A DNA stretch of 64,000 nt, taken from NCBI RefSeq assembly GCF_000745345.1, contig NZ_JQNR01000005.1, forward strand, positions 3,348,001 to 3,412,000. The letters are read 5' to 3'. The stretch comes from Actinacidiphila yeochonensis CN732 (GTDB lineage Bacteria; Actinomycetota; Actinomycetes; Streptomycetales; Streptomycetaceae). Numbering within the stretch: the stretch's first letter is position 1; each line of letters begins with the position of its first letter. The translations under genes and the position numbers were made by a program. Shown piece by piece: positions 52,718 through 60,195 of the stretch. A model generated the notes under the pieces. The model worked only from the letters and a program-made list of their open reading frames with translations, made no database searches and was not told the origin of the DNA.

Positions 52718-54058
52718 ATGCAGCCCGAAACCGCCCCTTCGCTGGTCGGCCGCGAGTACGAGGTCGAGGTCGGCCCGGTCGCCCACGGCGGCCACTGCGT
52801 CGCCCGCACCGACGAGGGCCAGGTGCTGTTCGTCCGGCACACCCTTCCCGGCGAGCGCGTGGTGGCCCGGGTCACCGAGGGCGAGGAGGGGGCCCGCTTC
52901 CTGCGCGCCGACGCCGTACGCGTGCTCCAGCCCGCCAAGGACCGCGTCGAGGCACCGTGCCGTTTCTCCGGCCCCGGCCGCTGCGGCGGCTGCGACTGGC
53001 AGCACGTCACCCCCGGCGGGCAGCGCCGGCTGAAGGCCGCCGTCCTCACCGAGCAGCTGGCCCGGCTGGCCGGCCTCACACCGGAGGAGGCGGGCTGGGA
53101 CGGCACCATCGTGCCCGCCCCCGGCGACAAGGTCGCCAAGGACGCCGGCGGCACCGGCGTACCCGAGTGGCGCACCCGGGTCCAGTACGCCGTGGACGAG
53201 GAGGGCCGCGCGGGGCTGCGCCGCCACCGTTCGCACGAGGTCGAGGTGGTGGACCGCTGCCTCATCGCCGCCCCGGGCGTCACCGAGCTGGGCGTCGAGG
53301 CCCGCACCTGGCCGCAGATGGCGACCGTCGAGGCCATCGCCGCGACCGGCTCCCACGACCGGCAGGTCATCCTCACCCCCCGCCCGGGGGGCCGGCTGCC
53401 GATCGTCGAGCTGGACCGGCCGGTCTCGGTCCAGCGCGTCGGCGAACGGGACCACGCGGTGCACCGGGTGCACGGCCGTCCGTTCGTCCGCGAGCGCGCC
53501 GCCGGCCGCACCTGGCGGGTGGGCGACGGCGGCTTCTGGCAGGTCCACCCCAAGGCGCCCGACATGCTGGTGGAGGCCGTCATGCAGGGCCTGATGCCCC
53601 GCAAGGGCGACATGGCCCTCGACCTGTACTGCGGCGTCGGCCTCTTCGCGGGCGCGCTGGCCGAGCGCGTCGGCGAACGCGGGGCCGTCCTCGGCATCGA
53701 GTCCGCCCGCCGCGCGGTCGAGGACGCCCGGCACAACCTCCAGGACCTGGAACGGGTCCGCATCGAGCACGGCAAGGTCGAGCAGGTCCTGCCGCGCACC
53801 CGGATCAACGAGGCCGACCTCGTGGTGCTCGACCCGCCCCGCACCGGTGCCGGCCGCGCCACCGTCCGCCTGCTCGCCCCCCTCGGCGCCCGCCGCATCG
53901 CCTACGTCGCCTGCGACCCGGCCGCCCTCGCCCGCGACCTCTCCTTCTTCGCCGAGGAGGGCTACCGCCCGATCTCCCTGCGGGCCTTCGACCTCTTCCC
54001 GATGACCCACCACATGGAGTGCGTCGCGATCCTCGCGCCCGTGGCGAAGGGCGCCTGA
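52718..54058 (+). CDS. TRAM-domain RNA uracil-5 methyltransferase (TrmA/RlmD type)
   Basis: 446 residues from ATG 52718 behind CAGGAGC. The N-terminal TRAM domain (about 8-70) precedes a probable [4Fe-4S] site with Cys81, Cys89 and Cys92 (CRFSGPGRCGGCDWQ) and a later Cys in VVDRCLI. The SAM-binding domain has ALDLYCGVGLFAGALAE, VVLDPPRTGAG and YVACDPAALARDL; the Cys in the last is the expected nucleophile position. These enzymes methylate uracil C5 in 23S rRNA or tRNA. It stands alone; the 52462-52717 gap upstream holds no gene. An 18-bp hairpin with TTTG follows at 54199. Confidence 0.92.
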   Translation: MQPETAPSLVGREYEVEVGPVAHGGHCVARTDEGQVLFVRHTLPGERVVARVTEGEEGARFLRADAVRVLQPAKDRVEAPCRFSGPGRCGGCDWQHVTPGGQRRLKAAVLTEQLARLAGLTPEEAGWDGTIVPAPGDKVAKDAGGTGVPEWRTRVQYAVDEEGRAGLRRHRSHEVEVVDRCLIAAPGVTELGVEARTWPQMATVEAIAATGSHDRQVILTPRPGGRLPIVELDRPVSVQRVGERDHAVHRVHGRPFVRERAAGRTWRVGDGGFWQVHPKAPDMLVEAVMQGLMPRKGDMALDLYCGVGLFAGALAERVGERGAVLGIESARRAVEDARHNLQDLERVRIEHGKVEQVLPRTRINEADLVVLDPPRTGAGRATVRLLAPLGARRIAYVACDPAALARDLSFFAEEGYRPISLRAFDLFPMTHHMECVAILAPVAKGA

Positions 54059-54198
54059 GCAGCGGGTCTGAACGGTGCGCGGTACGTGCGTCGGGGATGA
54101 TTCCCTCGCGGCCGGGACCTCGCTCGTGCTGACGGGGTTCCAGGCCGCCCGCAGTGCAGGTCGTGCGTGAAGCCCCGTCGGCGAACTCCCCAAGCGTG

Positions 54199-54238
54199 AA
54201 CGACTCCGCCCTGTCCATCGGGACAGGGCGGAGTCGTT
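54199..54238. terminator. 18-bp perfect hairpin at the housekeeping/accessory boundary
   Basis: AACGACTCCGCCCTGTCC (54199-54216) pairs perfectly with 54221-54238 around loop ATCG. It ends the methyltransferase unit and faces the minus-strand LamG remnant, so it is likely bidirectional. The 54059-54198 stretch holds no gene. Confidence 0.85.
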
Positions 54239-54306
54239 CGCTTTGTCCGGGTGCGCTGCGCGACCGGTAGGGCGGGCGGGCCGCCGTGGCGGTCACTGGC
54301 GGTTGG

Positions 54307-54417
54307 TCAGGGGATCTGCTGGTAGAGGGCGCTGACCTGGTTGGGGTTGAGGGTGTAGTTCCAGGTTCGGAGGTCGCTGACGGCGCCGGGACCACCTACG
54401 GCGCCGACGTAAAACCA
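54307..54417 (-). pseudogene. C-terminal remnant of a LamG-domain (RHS-associated) protein
   Basis: On the minus strand the last about 30 residues, AVSDLRTWNYTLNPNQVSAL then YQQIP-stop, are the end of a concanavalin-A/LamG domain of the kind attached to large RHS/YD-repeat proteins (DVRVYNRALSASEV...LY in relatives). Upstream of about 54417 the similarity stops abruptly, and plus-strand RHS sequence begins. It marks an inversion or deletion junction between two RHS-type genes. Confidence 0.55.
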
Positions 54418-54430
54418 CCTCAGTCCCCCC

Positions 54431-55540
54431 AAGGGCGGCACCGCCGAGAGCACGTTCATCGACGCCCGCGGCAACACGACCGCGCAGTACCAGTACCACA
54501 CCGGCGCACCCGCCGACCCCCTGAACGACCCCGCCTCGGACTACTCCGCCACCCGCTACACCTACGACCCGAGCGGCAACCGCACAGGCGAGACCGACGC
54601 GGCCGGCAACTCCTGGAGCTGGACCTACGACCTGCTGGGCAACGAGGTCTCCACCTCCGACCCGGACGCCGGCACCAGCACCTCCACGTACGACAACGCC
54701 GACCAGCTCCTGACCACGACCGACTCCCTCGGCAGGCAGACCACTCACGCCCACGACGCCGACGGCCGTAAGACCTCCACATACGACACCACGGGCGGGG
54801 CCACCGCCTCCGCCTCGTACCAGAAGGGCGCCACCAGCCCGTCGGCGACGGACACGGTGCTGGCGTACAACGGCCTGGGGGACGTGGCCACCGAATGCGA
54901 GTCGCTGGCCAACCTCCCCAGCTCCGAGGCGGCGCTGGCCCCGTCCGGCGGCTACGTGACCACGTACACGCACAACACCGCCGGGCTCATGCTGACCCGC
55001 GGCTACGCGGCAGCCGGCGGAATCCAGGCCGAGACGCTCAACTACGGCTACGACCTCTACGGCCAGCCGACCAGCTCCACGAGGAACAGCTCCGGCTTCG
55101 GCTGGAGCTACGTCAAGGCCGTCGGCTACGACGAGTTCGGCAATCCGGAGCTGTACACGATGGGCACGGACGGCTCCACGGCCTATCTCTCCTCGCCTAC
55201 GACGAGCAGACGCAGCGGCTGACCGACGCCAAGACCACCACCTCCACCGACAAGCAGAACAGCGCCGCCGTCACCGACACCCAGTGCTACACCTACGACT
55301 ACGCCACCCGCCTGAACGCCGCCTGGACCGCCACCGACAACTGCGCTGCGGCACCGTCAACGGGTAACAGCTCCACCGTCGGCGGTCCGCAGCCGTACTG
55401 GCAGTCCTGGACCTACGACGCGGCCGGCAACCGCCAGACGCAGACCGACCACGGCACCAGCGGCAGCACAGCGGGCGTACACCAGCAGGTACTCGCCACC
55501 GCCCCCCAGACCGGTCAGACCGCGGCCCGCACGTCCAGTG
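54431..55540 (+). pseudogene. RHS/YD-repeat core fragment, N-truncated and frameshifted
   Basis: From 54431 the frame reads AESTFIDARGNTTAQYQYHT and then typical YD repeats: RYTYDPSGNRTGETDAAGNS, WTYDLLGNEVSTSDPDAG, STYDNADQLLTTTDSLGRQT and NYGYDLYGQPTSSTRNSSGF. No start codon or signal is present. Around 55185-55200 the frame changes by one base; AYDEQTQRLTDAKTTTSTDK and WTYDAAGNRQTQTDHGTSG continue in the next frame, and a second change leads into the Hint domain. RHS repeats form a beta-cocoon that encapsulates a C-terminal toxin. This copy is a remnant, since the 5' end is missing and the frame is broken. Confidence 0.82.
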
Positions 55541-56111
55541 CGTCATCCGCACCACCACCTGGCACCACCCCTTCTGGAACGCCACCACCCGCCAATGGGT
55601 CGAGGCCTCCCACCTCACCCCCGGCACCCACCTCCGCGAAGCCAACGGCACCCACGCCACCGTCACCACAATCCGCAATTACCACACCACCGCCGTCACG
55701 TATGACCTCACCGTCAGTGGACTGCACACGTACTATGTGCTAGCGGGCGACACGCCGGTACTGGTCCATAACTGCGGATCTGCGGCTAGTGCCTGGAAGG
55801 ACAAGGCGGACTTCTCCAGCCAGAAGACCCTGAGTAAGAAATACGATGCTCACGCTGGCGACTTCGGAGTGACCGGCAACCGCAACAGTGCGAACCTTAA
55901 GACGTATGTGAAGGCGATGCAGGACCATATGACTGACTCGGGTACAAAGATATTCCAGTTTAACTACCGTGGCCAGGGCGCAGCGGTTGGCTTCATTAAC
56001 CCGGACACCCGACTGATGGTCATGCTTCGCTCAGATGGCACCTTCTGGTCCGGCTGGCAACTCGGAGAAAGTCAGTTTACAGACATTATTGATAATGGAC
56101 ATCTCTGGTGA
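55536..56111 (+). CDS. Hint domain C-terminal part plus colicin-D-like tRNase toxin (polymorphic toxin tip)
   Basis: The frame reads VIRTTTWHHPFWNATTRQWV and WVEASHLTPGTHLREANGTH, then LHTYYVLAGDTPVLVHNC, the end of a Hint autoprocessing domain. After VHN comes a toxin domain of about 105 residues: KKYDAHAGDFGVTGNRNSAN, AMQDHMTDSGTKIFQFNYRG, FINPDTRLMVMLRSDGTFWS, GWQLGESQFTDIID. This matches the colicin D catalytic domain, which cleaves tRNA-Arg anticodon loops. The segment is AT-richer than the genome. It continues the RHS gene but in another frame. A GTG at 55737 could start an isolated toxin. The immunity gene overlaps its stop. Confidence 0.8.
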   Translation, partial: QCVIRTTTWHHPFWNATTRQWVEASHLTPGTHLREANGTHATVTTIRNYHTTAVTYDLTVSGLHTYYVLAGDTPVLVHNCGSAASAWKDKADFSSQKTLSKKYDAHAGDFGVTGNRNSANLKTYVKAMQDHMTDSGTKIFQFNYRGQGAAVGFINPDTRLMVMLRSDGTFWSGWQLGESQFTDIIDNGHLW

Positions 56112-56464
56112 CTCATGGTAACCACGTCTCGGGAAGAGGCTTGAAGCCTCGCGCTTGGGCCAACCCAGACGAAGTCGGCCCCTCCAGTCATGTGGCGCAG
56201 CAGTTGAAGCTTGTCGACGCGCTCCTTAACGGCTCACTTTCCGGACCGGATTTTGCCCGTGCCTGGCTGGCCGAACGGCGTGAGTCGTTGAACATGGGTG
56301 AGCGGCTTCGTGAGCCATTCGATCGGGCGCTCAACCAGGTCTTCTACGCGATTGAGGATTACGTGATCGATCCCGAGCTGCGCGAACCCGGCGACATGAC
56401 GGACGACGACCTAGTCAATTGTGTTGCGGCAGCTCGAGAACTAATCGATGGCCTGCGCCAATAG
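56108..56464 (+). CDS. Colicin-D-type immunity protein
   Basis: 118 residues; GTG 56108 overlaps the toxin stop by 4 bp (GTGA). The core is all-helical: LKLVDALLNGSLSGPDFARA, WLAERRESLNMGERLREPFD, NQVFYAIEDYVIDPELREP and TDDDLVNCVAAARELIDGL. This pattern (short helices, FxxxWL, VFYxxEDYxxDPELRE) is that of colicin D immunity proteins, which mimic tRNA and plug the toxin active site. Its position directly after the toxin supports the pairing. The gene is intact, so the toxin tip may still be under selection. Confidence 0.82.
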   Translation: MTHGNHVSGRGLKPRAWANPDEVGPSSHVAQQLKLVDALLNGSLSGPDFARAWLAERRESLNMGERLREPFDRALNQVFYAIEDYVIDPELREPGDMTDDDLVNCVAAARELIDGLRQ

Positions 56465-56535
56465 CGATCTGGGTGTTGGCGTGCCGGCTAGATATTGATT
56501 TACGCATGCGGTCCTGGTTTCATGAAGAGAAGCTA

Positions 56536-57689
56536 CTGAGGTTGAACTTGTGGAGTCGTAGGGCTGGCTGTTGGTGTCTGGCTGGGGTATCACCGGAGGG
56601 TGCGGTATCCACAGGGTGGCGGGTTGACCGCCGAACGGCAGGGAAGGCGCGAGGAGTTACGGTTTCAGGCGGCTGAGCGGTTTGCCTGCGGCGAGGGCAG
56701 TACGTCGATTGCCAGGGATCTGCGGGTCAGTGTCCGCTCGGTGCAGCGGTGGCGTCATGCGTGGGCTGAGGGCGGTCAGCGGGCTTTGTGGTCGCAGGGG
56801 CCGGCGTCGCTGCCGAGGCTGAGCGAGAAGCAGTTCGCCCAGTTGGAGGCGGAACTGGCGAAGGGGCCTGCTGCGCATGGCTGGGAGGATCAGCGCTGGA
56901 CCCTGAGCCGCGTGAAGACCGTGATTGGTCGACGCTTCCACCTGACCTACACCGTTCAGGGGGTGCGCAAGCTGCTGGTCCGTAACGGCTGGTCCTGTCA
57001 GGTTCCGGCCCGGCGTGCCATGGAACGCGACGATGATGCCGTGGCTGGGTGGGTCAAGGAGGTCTGGCCCCGCGCGGAAGGCTAGCGGCGGCTCGTGGGG
57101 CCTGGTTGGTCTTCGAGGACGAAGCCGGCTTCTCCATGACGCCGCCGCGTGCCAGAACATGGTCGCCGCGTGGCCGCACTCCGGTCGTGCGGGTCCGCGG
57201 CCGTTCCCGCAGACGCGTCTCGATCGCCGCACTGACCTGCTACAAACCCGGCCACAAGTCCCGGCTGATCTATCGGCCGCGCAGAGATGACGGCAACCGT
57301 GACGGTCGCAAGAGCTTCTCCCGGCGCGACTACCGTGACCTCCTCATCGCCGCCCACCGGCAACTCGGCGGCCCGATCGTCCTCATCTGGGACAACCTCA
57401 ACGTCCACAAAGCTGCCGGCCTGCGCGAGTTCGCCGACTCACACGACTGGCTGACCATCTACTACCTGCCGCCCTACGCCCCCGACCTCAACCCCGTCGA
57501 AGGGATCTGGTCCCTGCTGCGACGCGGGTGGCTGTCCAACGTCGCCTTCACCACCCCCGAACACCTCATCGACACCATTCGCCACGGCCTCCGCAGCATC
57601 CAGTACCACAGCAACCTGATCGACGGCTGCCTCACCGAAACCGGCCTGACCATCCAACCCACATGACGACACCACGAGTTCAACCTCAG
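56536..57689 (+). mobile_element. IS630-family insertion sequence, 1154 bp, ends mapped
   Basis: Terminal inverted repeats begin CTGAGGTTGAACTTGTGG (from 56536) and, read inward on the minus strand, CTGAGGTTGAACTCGTGG (from 57689), with similarity continuing to about 24 bp. TA dinucleotides flank both ends (56534-56535 and 57690-57691), the duplication expected for IS630/Tc1-mariner elements. The element sits immediately upstream of the second toxin cassette. Confidence 0.9.
56600..57666 (+). CDS. IS630-family transposase in two frames
   Basis: The first frame (56600-57085, GTG start) carries the HTH part: RYPQGGGLTAERQGRREELR, STSIARDLRVSVRSVQRWRH and WTLSRVKTVIGRRFHLTYTV. It stops at TAG 57083. 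The DDE part lies in the -1 frame (from about 57078): WLVFEDEAGFSMTPP (first Asp), IVLIWDNLNVHKAAG (second Asp) and YLPPYAPDLNPVEGIWSLLR (Glu). All three catalytic residues are present. The frame change at GGAAGGCTAGCG could be a programmed -1 frameshift, as some IS630 elements use, or a lost base. The stop TGA (57664-57666) overlaps an ATG that opens the next toxin frame. Confidence 0.85.
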
Positions 57690-58103
57690 TATGTACTCGC
57701 TGGGACCACGCCAGTGCTGGTGCACAATACGTGTGGCGATCCAGTTGTGGGATCTGGGAATGCTTATTCTGTCGCTTATGAGACGAAGATTCCGAAAAAT
57801 ATGTACCCCGGGCGCTCGCGCGGTGCTCACTTCCAGGCAGCAAGCCGTGACCTTGTTTTGGCCATGGATAGTGATGCCGACTTCGCAAAGGCGATGGACG
57901 ATCTCATTCCCAGAATTCGCAATACGCTGGTCGATCCACGAGGCGGCATCTCTCGTCAGTCGCCCTCGCTCCTGTGGACCTGGCATCATGCTGGTCCTGA
58001 CGGCCTGATGCAGCTAGTTCCTCGAATCCAGCATGAGGCACCAGGAAACCTACAGAACTTGTTCCATCCGGGAGGTGTTGGTGGATTCTCAATCTGGGGA
58101 TGA
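57663..58103 (+). CDS. Hint remnant plus WHH-type HNH nuclease toxin (orphan cassette)
   Basis: 146 residues if started at ATG 57663, which lies in the right end of IS630 and overlaps the transposase stop (ATGA). The start MTTPRVQPQ comes from the IS; then YVLAGTTPVLVHNTCGDP is the Hint C-terminus. The toxin domain has RSRGAHFQAASRDL and ends LLWTWHHAGPDGLMQLVPRI, QHEAPG and LFHPGGVGGFSIWG. This matches the WHH/colicin-DNase branch of the HNH/endonuclease VII superfamily. It is a displaced tip: no full RHS or Hint precedes it. The IS insertion supplies a new start. Base composition is AT-richer than the housekeeping genes. Confidence 0.75.
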   Translation: MTTPRVQPQYVLAGTTPVLVHNTCGDPVVGSGNAYSVAYETKIPKNMYPGRSRGAHFQAASRDLVLAMDSDADFAKAMDDLIPRIRNTLVDPRGGISRQSPSLLWTWHHAGPDGLMQLVPRIQHEAPGNLQNLFHPGGVGGFSIWG

Positions 58104-58398
58104 GTCGTCCCAGCTCAGGTTGGGTGATGCGCTCCGCGATCTCGACGAGCTTGATGGCGAGCTCACTATCTACGTTGCATCAGGGCAGACGGTCGATCTC
58201 GCGATTCCGGCGGCTCTGGTCGACGAAGGGATTGATAATCAACCGGAAGGAATGGCATACCTCATCGAAGTCCACCTCGCAAGAGATGTGCTCCGCGTAT
58301 GGAAAGCCTGGCGAGATGGCCAGGAGCCAACGAGAGAGGAAGCCTGTTCGGCTCTGTCCTATTATGCAAGTCATGATGCATATCAGCCGCGCGATTAG
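58081..58398 (+). CDS. Putative immunity protein for the WHH toxin
   Basis: 105 residues from GTG 58081 behind GGGAGG; it overlaps the toxin end by 23 bp. The sequence is acidic: LRLGDALRDLDELDGELTIY, VASGQTVDLAIPAALVDEGI, MAYLIEVHLARDVLRVWKAW and EEACSALSYYASHDAYQPRD. I do not recognise a named family. Immunity is inferred from position, overlap, size and acidity. A hairpin terminator (58485-58521) closes the cassette. Confidence 0.65.
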   Translation: MDSQSGDESSQLRLGDALRDLDELDGELTIYVASGQTVDLAIPAALVDEGIDNQPEGMAYLIEVHLARDVLRVWKAWRDGQEPTREEACSALSYYASHDAYQPRD

Positions 58399-58484
58399 GG
58401 CAGGTCATCTGCTGCGGTCTGCTTTTCCCGTGGCTGCAGGATGGTGTGCTGAATAGCTCCCCGCTGGAGGGTTTTGAAAAAGTG

Positions 58485-58521
58485 AGTGGCCCTGTCGGAG
58501 TTAATTTCCGGCAGGGCCACT
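58485..58521 (+). terminator. Hairpin closing the WHH cassette
   Basis: AGTGGCCCTGTCGGA (58485-58499) pairs with TCCGGCAGGGCCACT (58507-58521) with one G-T pair and a 7-nt loop. It is followed by TTGGGTGTTT. Confidence 0.7.
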
Positions 58522-58529
58522 TGGGTGTT

Positions 58530-58551
58530 TGACGGCAGTAGTTGACGGCAA
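58530..58551. repeat. TGACGGCAGTAG/TGACGGCAAC repeats, possible att-related
   Basis: TGACGGCAGTAG followed by TTGACGGCAAC lies just beyond the integrase remnant stop. The same pair (TGACGGCAGTAG then CGACGGCAAC) recurs at 60083-60104, and two TGACGGCAACG copies occur on the minus strand at 61264-61287. Such repeats beside an integrase C-terminus suggest old attachment or recombination sites; this is inference. Confidence 0.45.
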
Positions 58552-58553
58552 CG

Positions 58554-58745
58554 TCAGCGGACGAGGGCGTTCCGGGGTGGCTGTTCGTCGCCGTCGGAGT
58601 GTGCTGTCTCCGGCCCGCTGAGCGTGGTGCTGAGGGTGTCGATGGCGTCGCGTTGGAGGCGGAGTCGGATGTGTGCGTACGCCGTGGCGGTTACGCCGAT
58701 GTGGGCGTGACCCAGTAGTTCCTTGATGACGACGAGTTCCTCGAC
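58554..58745 (-). pseudogene. C-terminal remnant of a tyrosine recombinase (integrase)
   Basis: The minus frame ends VIKELLGHAHIGVTATAYAH, then IRLRLQRDAIDTLSTTLSG and a charged tail to the stop at 58554. LGHxxIxxTxxxYAH is the catalytic His...Tyr end of phage/ICE integrases. Nothing upstream of about 58745 continues the integrase; the Arg-containing catalytic core is missing. It is therefore a truncated relic of an integrative element. Confidence 0.7.
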
Positions 58746-58943
58746 GCGCTCACGGGCCGGGTCAATGCCCTGGTCGAAGACCAGAAACGCCGTGCGCGTC
58801 TTCGCGGCGAGACCCACCCGAAGGAAACGGCGAAACGAGCAGTGGAGCTTCGGGCCGCCCTCAAGCGCCGAGGCGCCCGCCCCACCCCAATAGGAACAGC
58901 ACCGCCGCATAGACGCGGAGCTGTTCAGATTTTCTTTACTTGA
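58731..58943 (+). pseudogene. Possible C-terminal fragment of an unrecognised protein
   Basis: A start-less plus frame reads DDEFLDALTGRVNALVEDQK, RRARLRGETHPKETAKRAVE, LRAALKRRGARPTPIG and stops at 58943. It looks protein-like (amphipathic, charged, GC-rich third positions) and abuts the integrase remnant in opposite orientation. I do not recognise it; it may be the tail of a gene carried by the same lost element. Confidence 0.3.
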
Positions 58944-59168
58944 TCAAGGCGACCGCTTGCGCGGGTCGCGCGCTCCGGCCCTGCGGGGCCGCCGCCCGCT
59001 CCTGTCTCCGCCCCGCTCAGCGGCATCCCCGCCGGTCCGGGCGCGCAACAGTCGGCAGAGCGAACCACCCTGGGGCCCTGCCCCAGACCCGGCCCTCTCT
59101 CCGAGGGGCGGGGGGTTGAGCCTTGGGTGCGGGTTCGTCGTGGTTCAGAGTCGCGGGTCGCGGGGGGT

Positions 59169-59309
59169 GGGTCCCTCGTCGCTCGGTCACCGGAGGCGTA
59201 CCAGGAACCCGCGGGGGCCGCCAAGGACGAGCGCGAGCGTCACGGGGTGAGCCTTGGCGGCCCCCGGGGAATCCTGGTCCGGCGAAGCTGCCCGACCGAC
59301 GAGGGACCC
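59169..59309. repeat. 141-bp palindromic (MITE-like) element
   Basis: Outer arms GGGTCCCTCGTCG (59169-59181) and CGACGAGGGACCC (59297-59309) are perfect inverted repeats. Inner arms GGGGGCCGCCAAGG (59213-59226) and CCTTGGCGGCCCCC (59252-59265) are also perfect, flanked by ACCAGGA/TCCTGGT. Nothing codes here. The rest of the 58944-59372 gap shows no gene. Confidence 0.65.
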
Positions 59310-59372
59310 TCCCGTTCAGGCCCCAATCCTGCCGGAGGCCCAGCCCACGCTGTTTCGGCCAGTGCGGCCGGC

Positions 59373-59783
59373 CTACGGCAGCAGGGTGAAGGAGAGGGGC
59401 GCCTTGGGGCAGACGACGCTGAAGTGGCGGCGGTCGAGGGTGGCGATGGCGTCCGCTCCGAGTCGTTCGGCGACCGCGAAGACGGAGGCGTCGACCGCGC
59501 CGAGAGGAAAGTCGGCGTACTTCTCGACCAGCTCGACCATGCGGTCGATGTCCTGGGCAGCCAGGGGGATCAGGCTGATCTGTCCGAGGCTGATGGAGCG
59601 CAGGAAGGCGGCCTCTGCGCGAGTTCCGTGTTCGCGTTCGAGCAGGTAACAGACTTCGGTGAGCACCGGGTAGGGCACCAGCAGCGGGCGTGGGGTGCGG
59701 CGCATCAGCTCGACGCAGCGGGCGTGGTCCTGGTCGTCGGCATCGGCAGCGGCGACCAGCGCCCCGGTGTCCCAGATGATCAC
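59373..59783 (-). CDS. VapC-type PIN-domain toxin
   Basis: 136 residues. PIN motifs: IIWDTGALVAAADADDQDH (first Asp near residue 5), LTEVCYLLEREHG (Glu), AVDASVFAVAERLGADAIAT (Asp) and LDRRHFSVV (Asp). VapC toxins are Mg-dependent ribonucleases, commonly cutting initiator tRNA or rRNA. The ATG overlaps the stop of the upstream antitoxin (ATGA). All four acidic residues are present, so it is probably active. The pair sits between two toxin cassettes, a usual place for stabilising TA modules on mobile DNA. Confidence 0.9.
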   Translation of the reverse strand: MIIWDTGALVAAADADDQDHARCVELMRRTPRPLLVPYPVLTEVCYLLEREHGTRAEAAFLRSISLGQISLIPLAAQDIDRMVELVEKYADFPLGAVDASVFAVAERLGADAIATLDRRHFSVVCPKAPLSFTLLP

Positions 59784-60001
59784 TCGGCTTCGCGTCCCAT
59801 CTCGGCGCGGAGGATCTCGCCGGAGCGGGCGCCCAGGTCACCCTTGCCGCTGGACAGCGCGCCAACGAAGTCGGGCAGCGGCCACTCCTGCCCGCCGTCC
59901 TCGGCCGGAGTGCTCTCCCGCACGAGGGCCAGTATCGGCGCGACCTGCGACTCCGGTAGCCGGTCGACCAGCTCGTGCAGCTCTTCGCGCAAGGTACTCA
60001 T
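59780..60001 (-). CDS. VapB-like antitoxin
   Basis: 73 residues, ending in a 4-bp overlap with the PIN toxin. MSTLREELHELVDRLPESQV and PILALVRESTPAEDG form the likely N-terminal dimerising/DNA-binding segment. The C-terminal part (WPLPDFVGALSSGKGDLGAR, SGEILRAEMGREAE) resembles the toxin-wrapping tail of VapB/DUF2281-type antitoxins. Small size, order before the toxin and overlap support the call; the DNA-binding fold is not certain. It should repress its own promoter with the toxin. Confidence 0.8.
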   Translation of the reverse strand: MSTLREELHELVDRLPESQVAPILALVRESTPAEDGGQEWPLPDFVGALSSGKGDLGARSGEILRAEMGREAE

Positions 60002-60195
60002 GACGCCAGGATAGGGACAACCCGCACGGCGCGGGAGCCGAACGAGGGCGAACCGCCAGACACCCCATGTGGTCTATACCGCTGACGGCAGTAGCGACGG
60101 CAACAACCACGGACATCAACGCACAACCACGGACGCCAGCGGACCGCCGAACCACCTCCGACCTGCGAAAACGCAGGTAGAGCAGGGTCGAGTGC

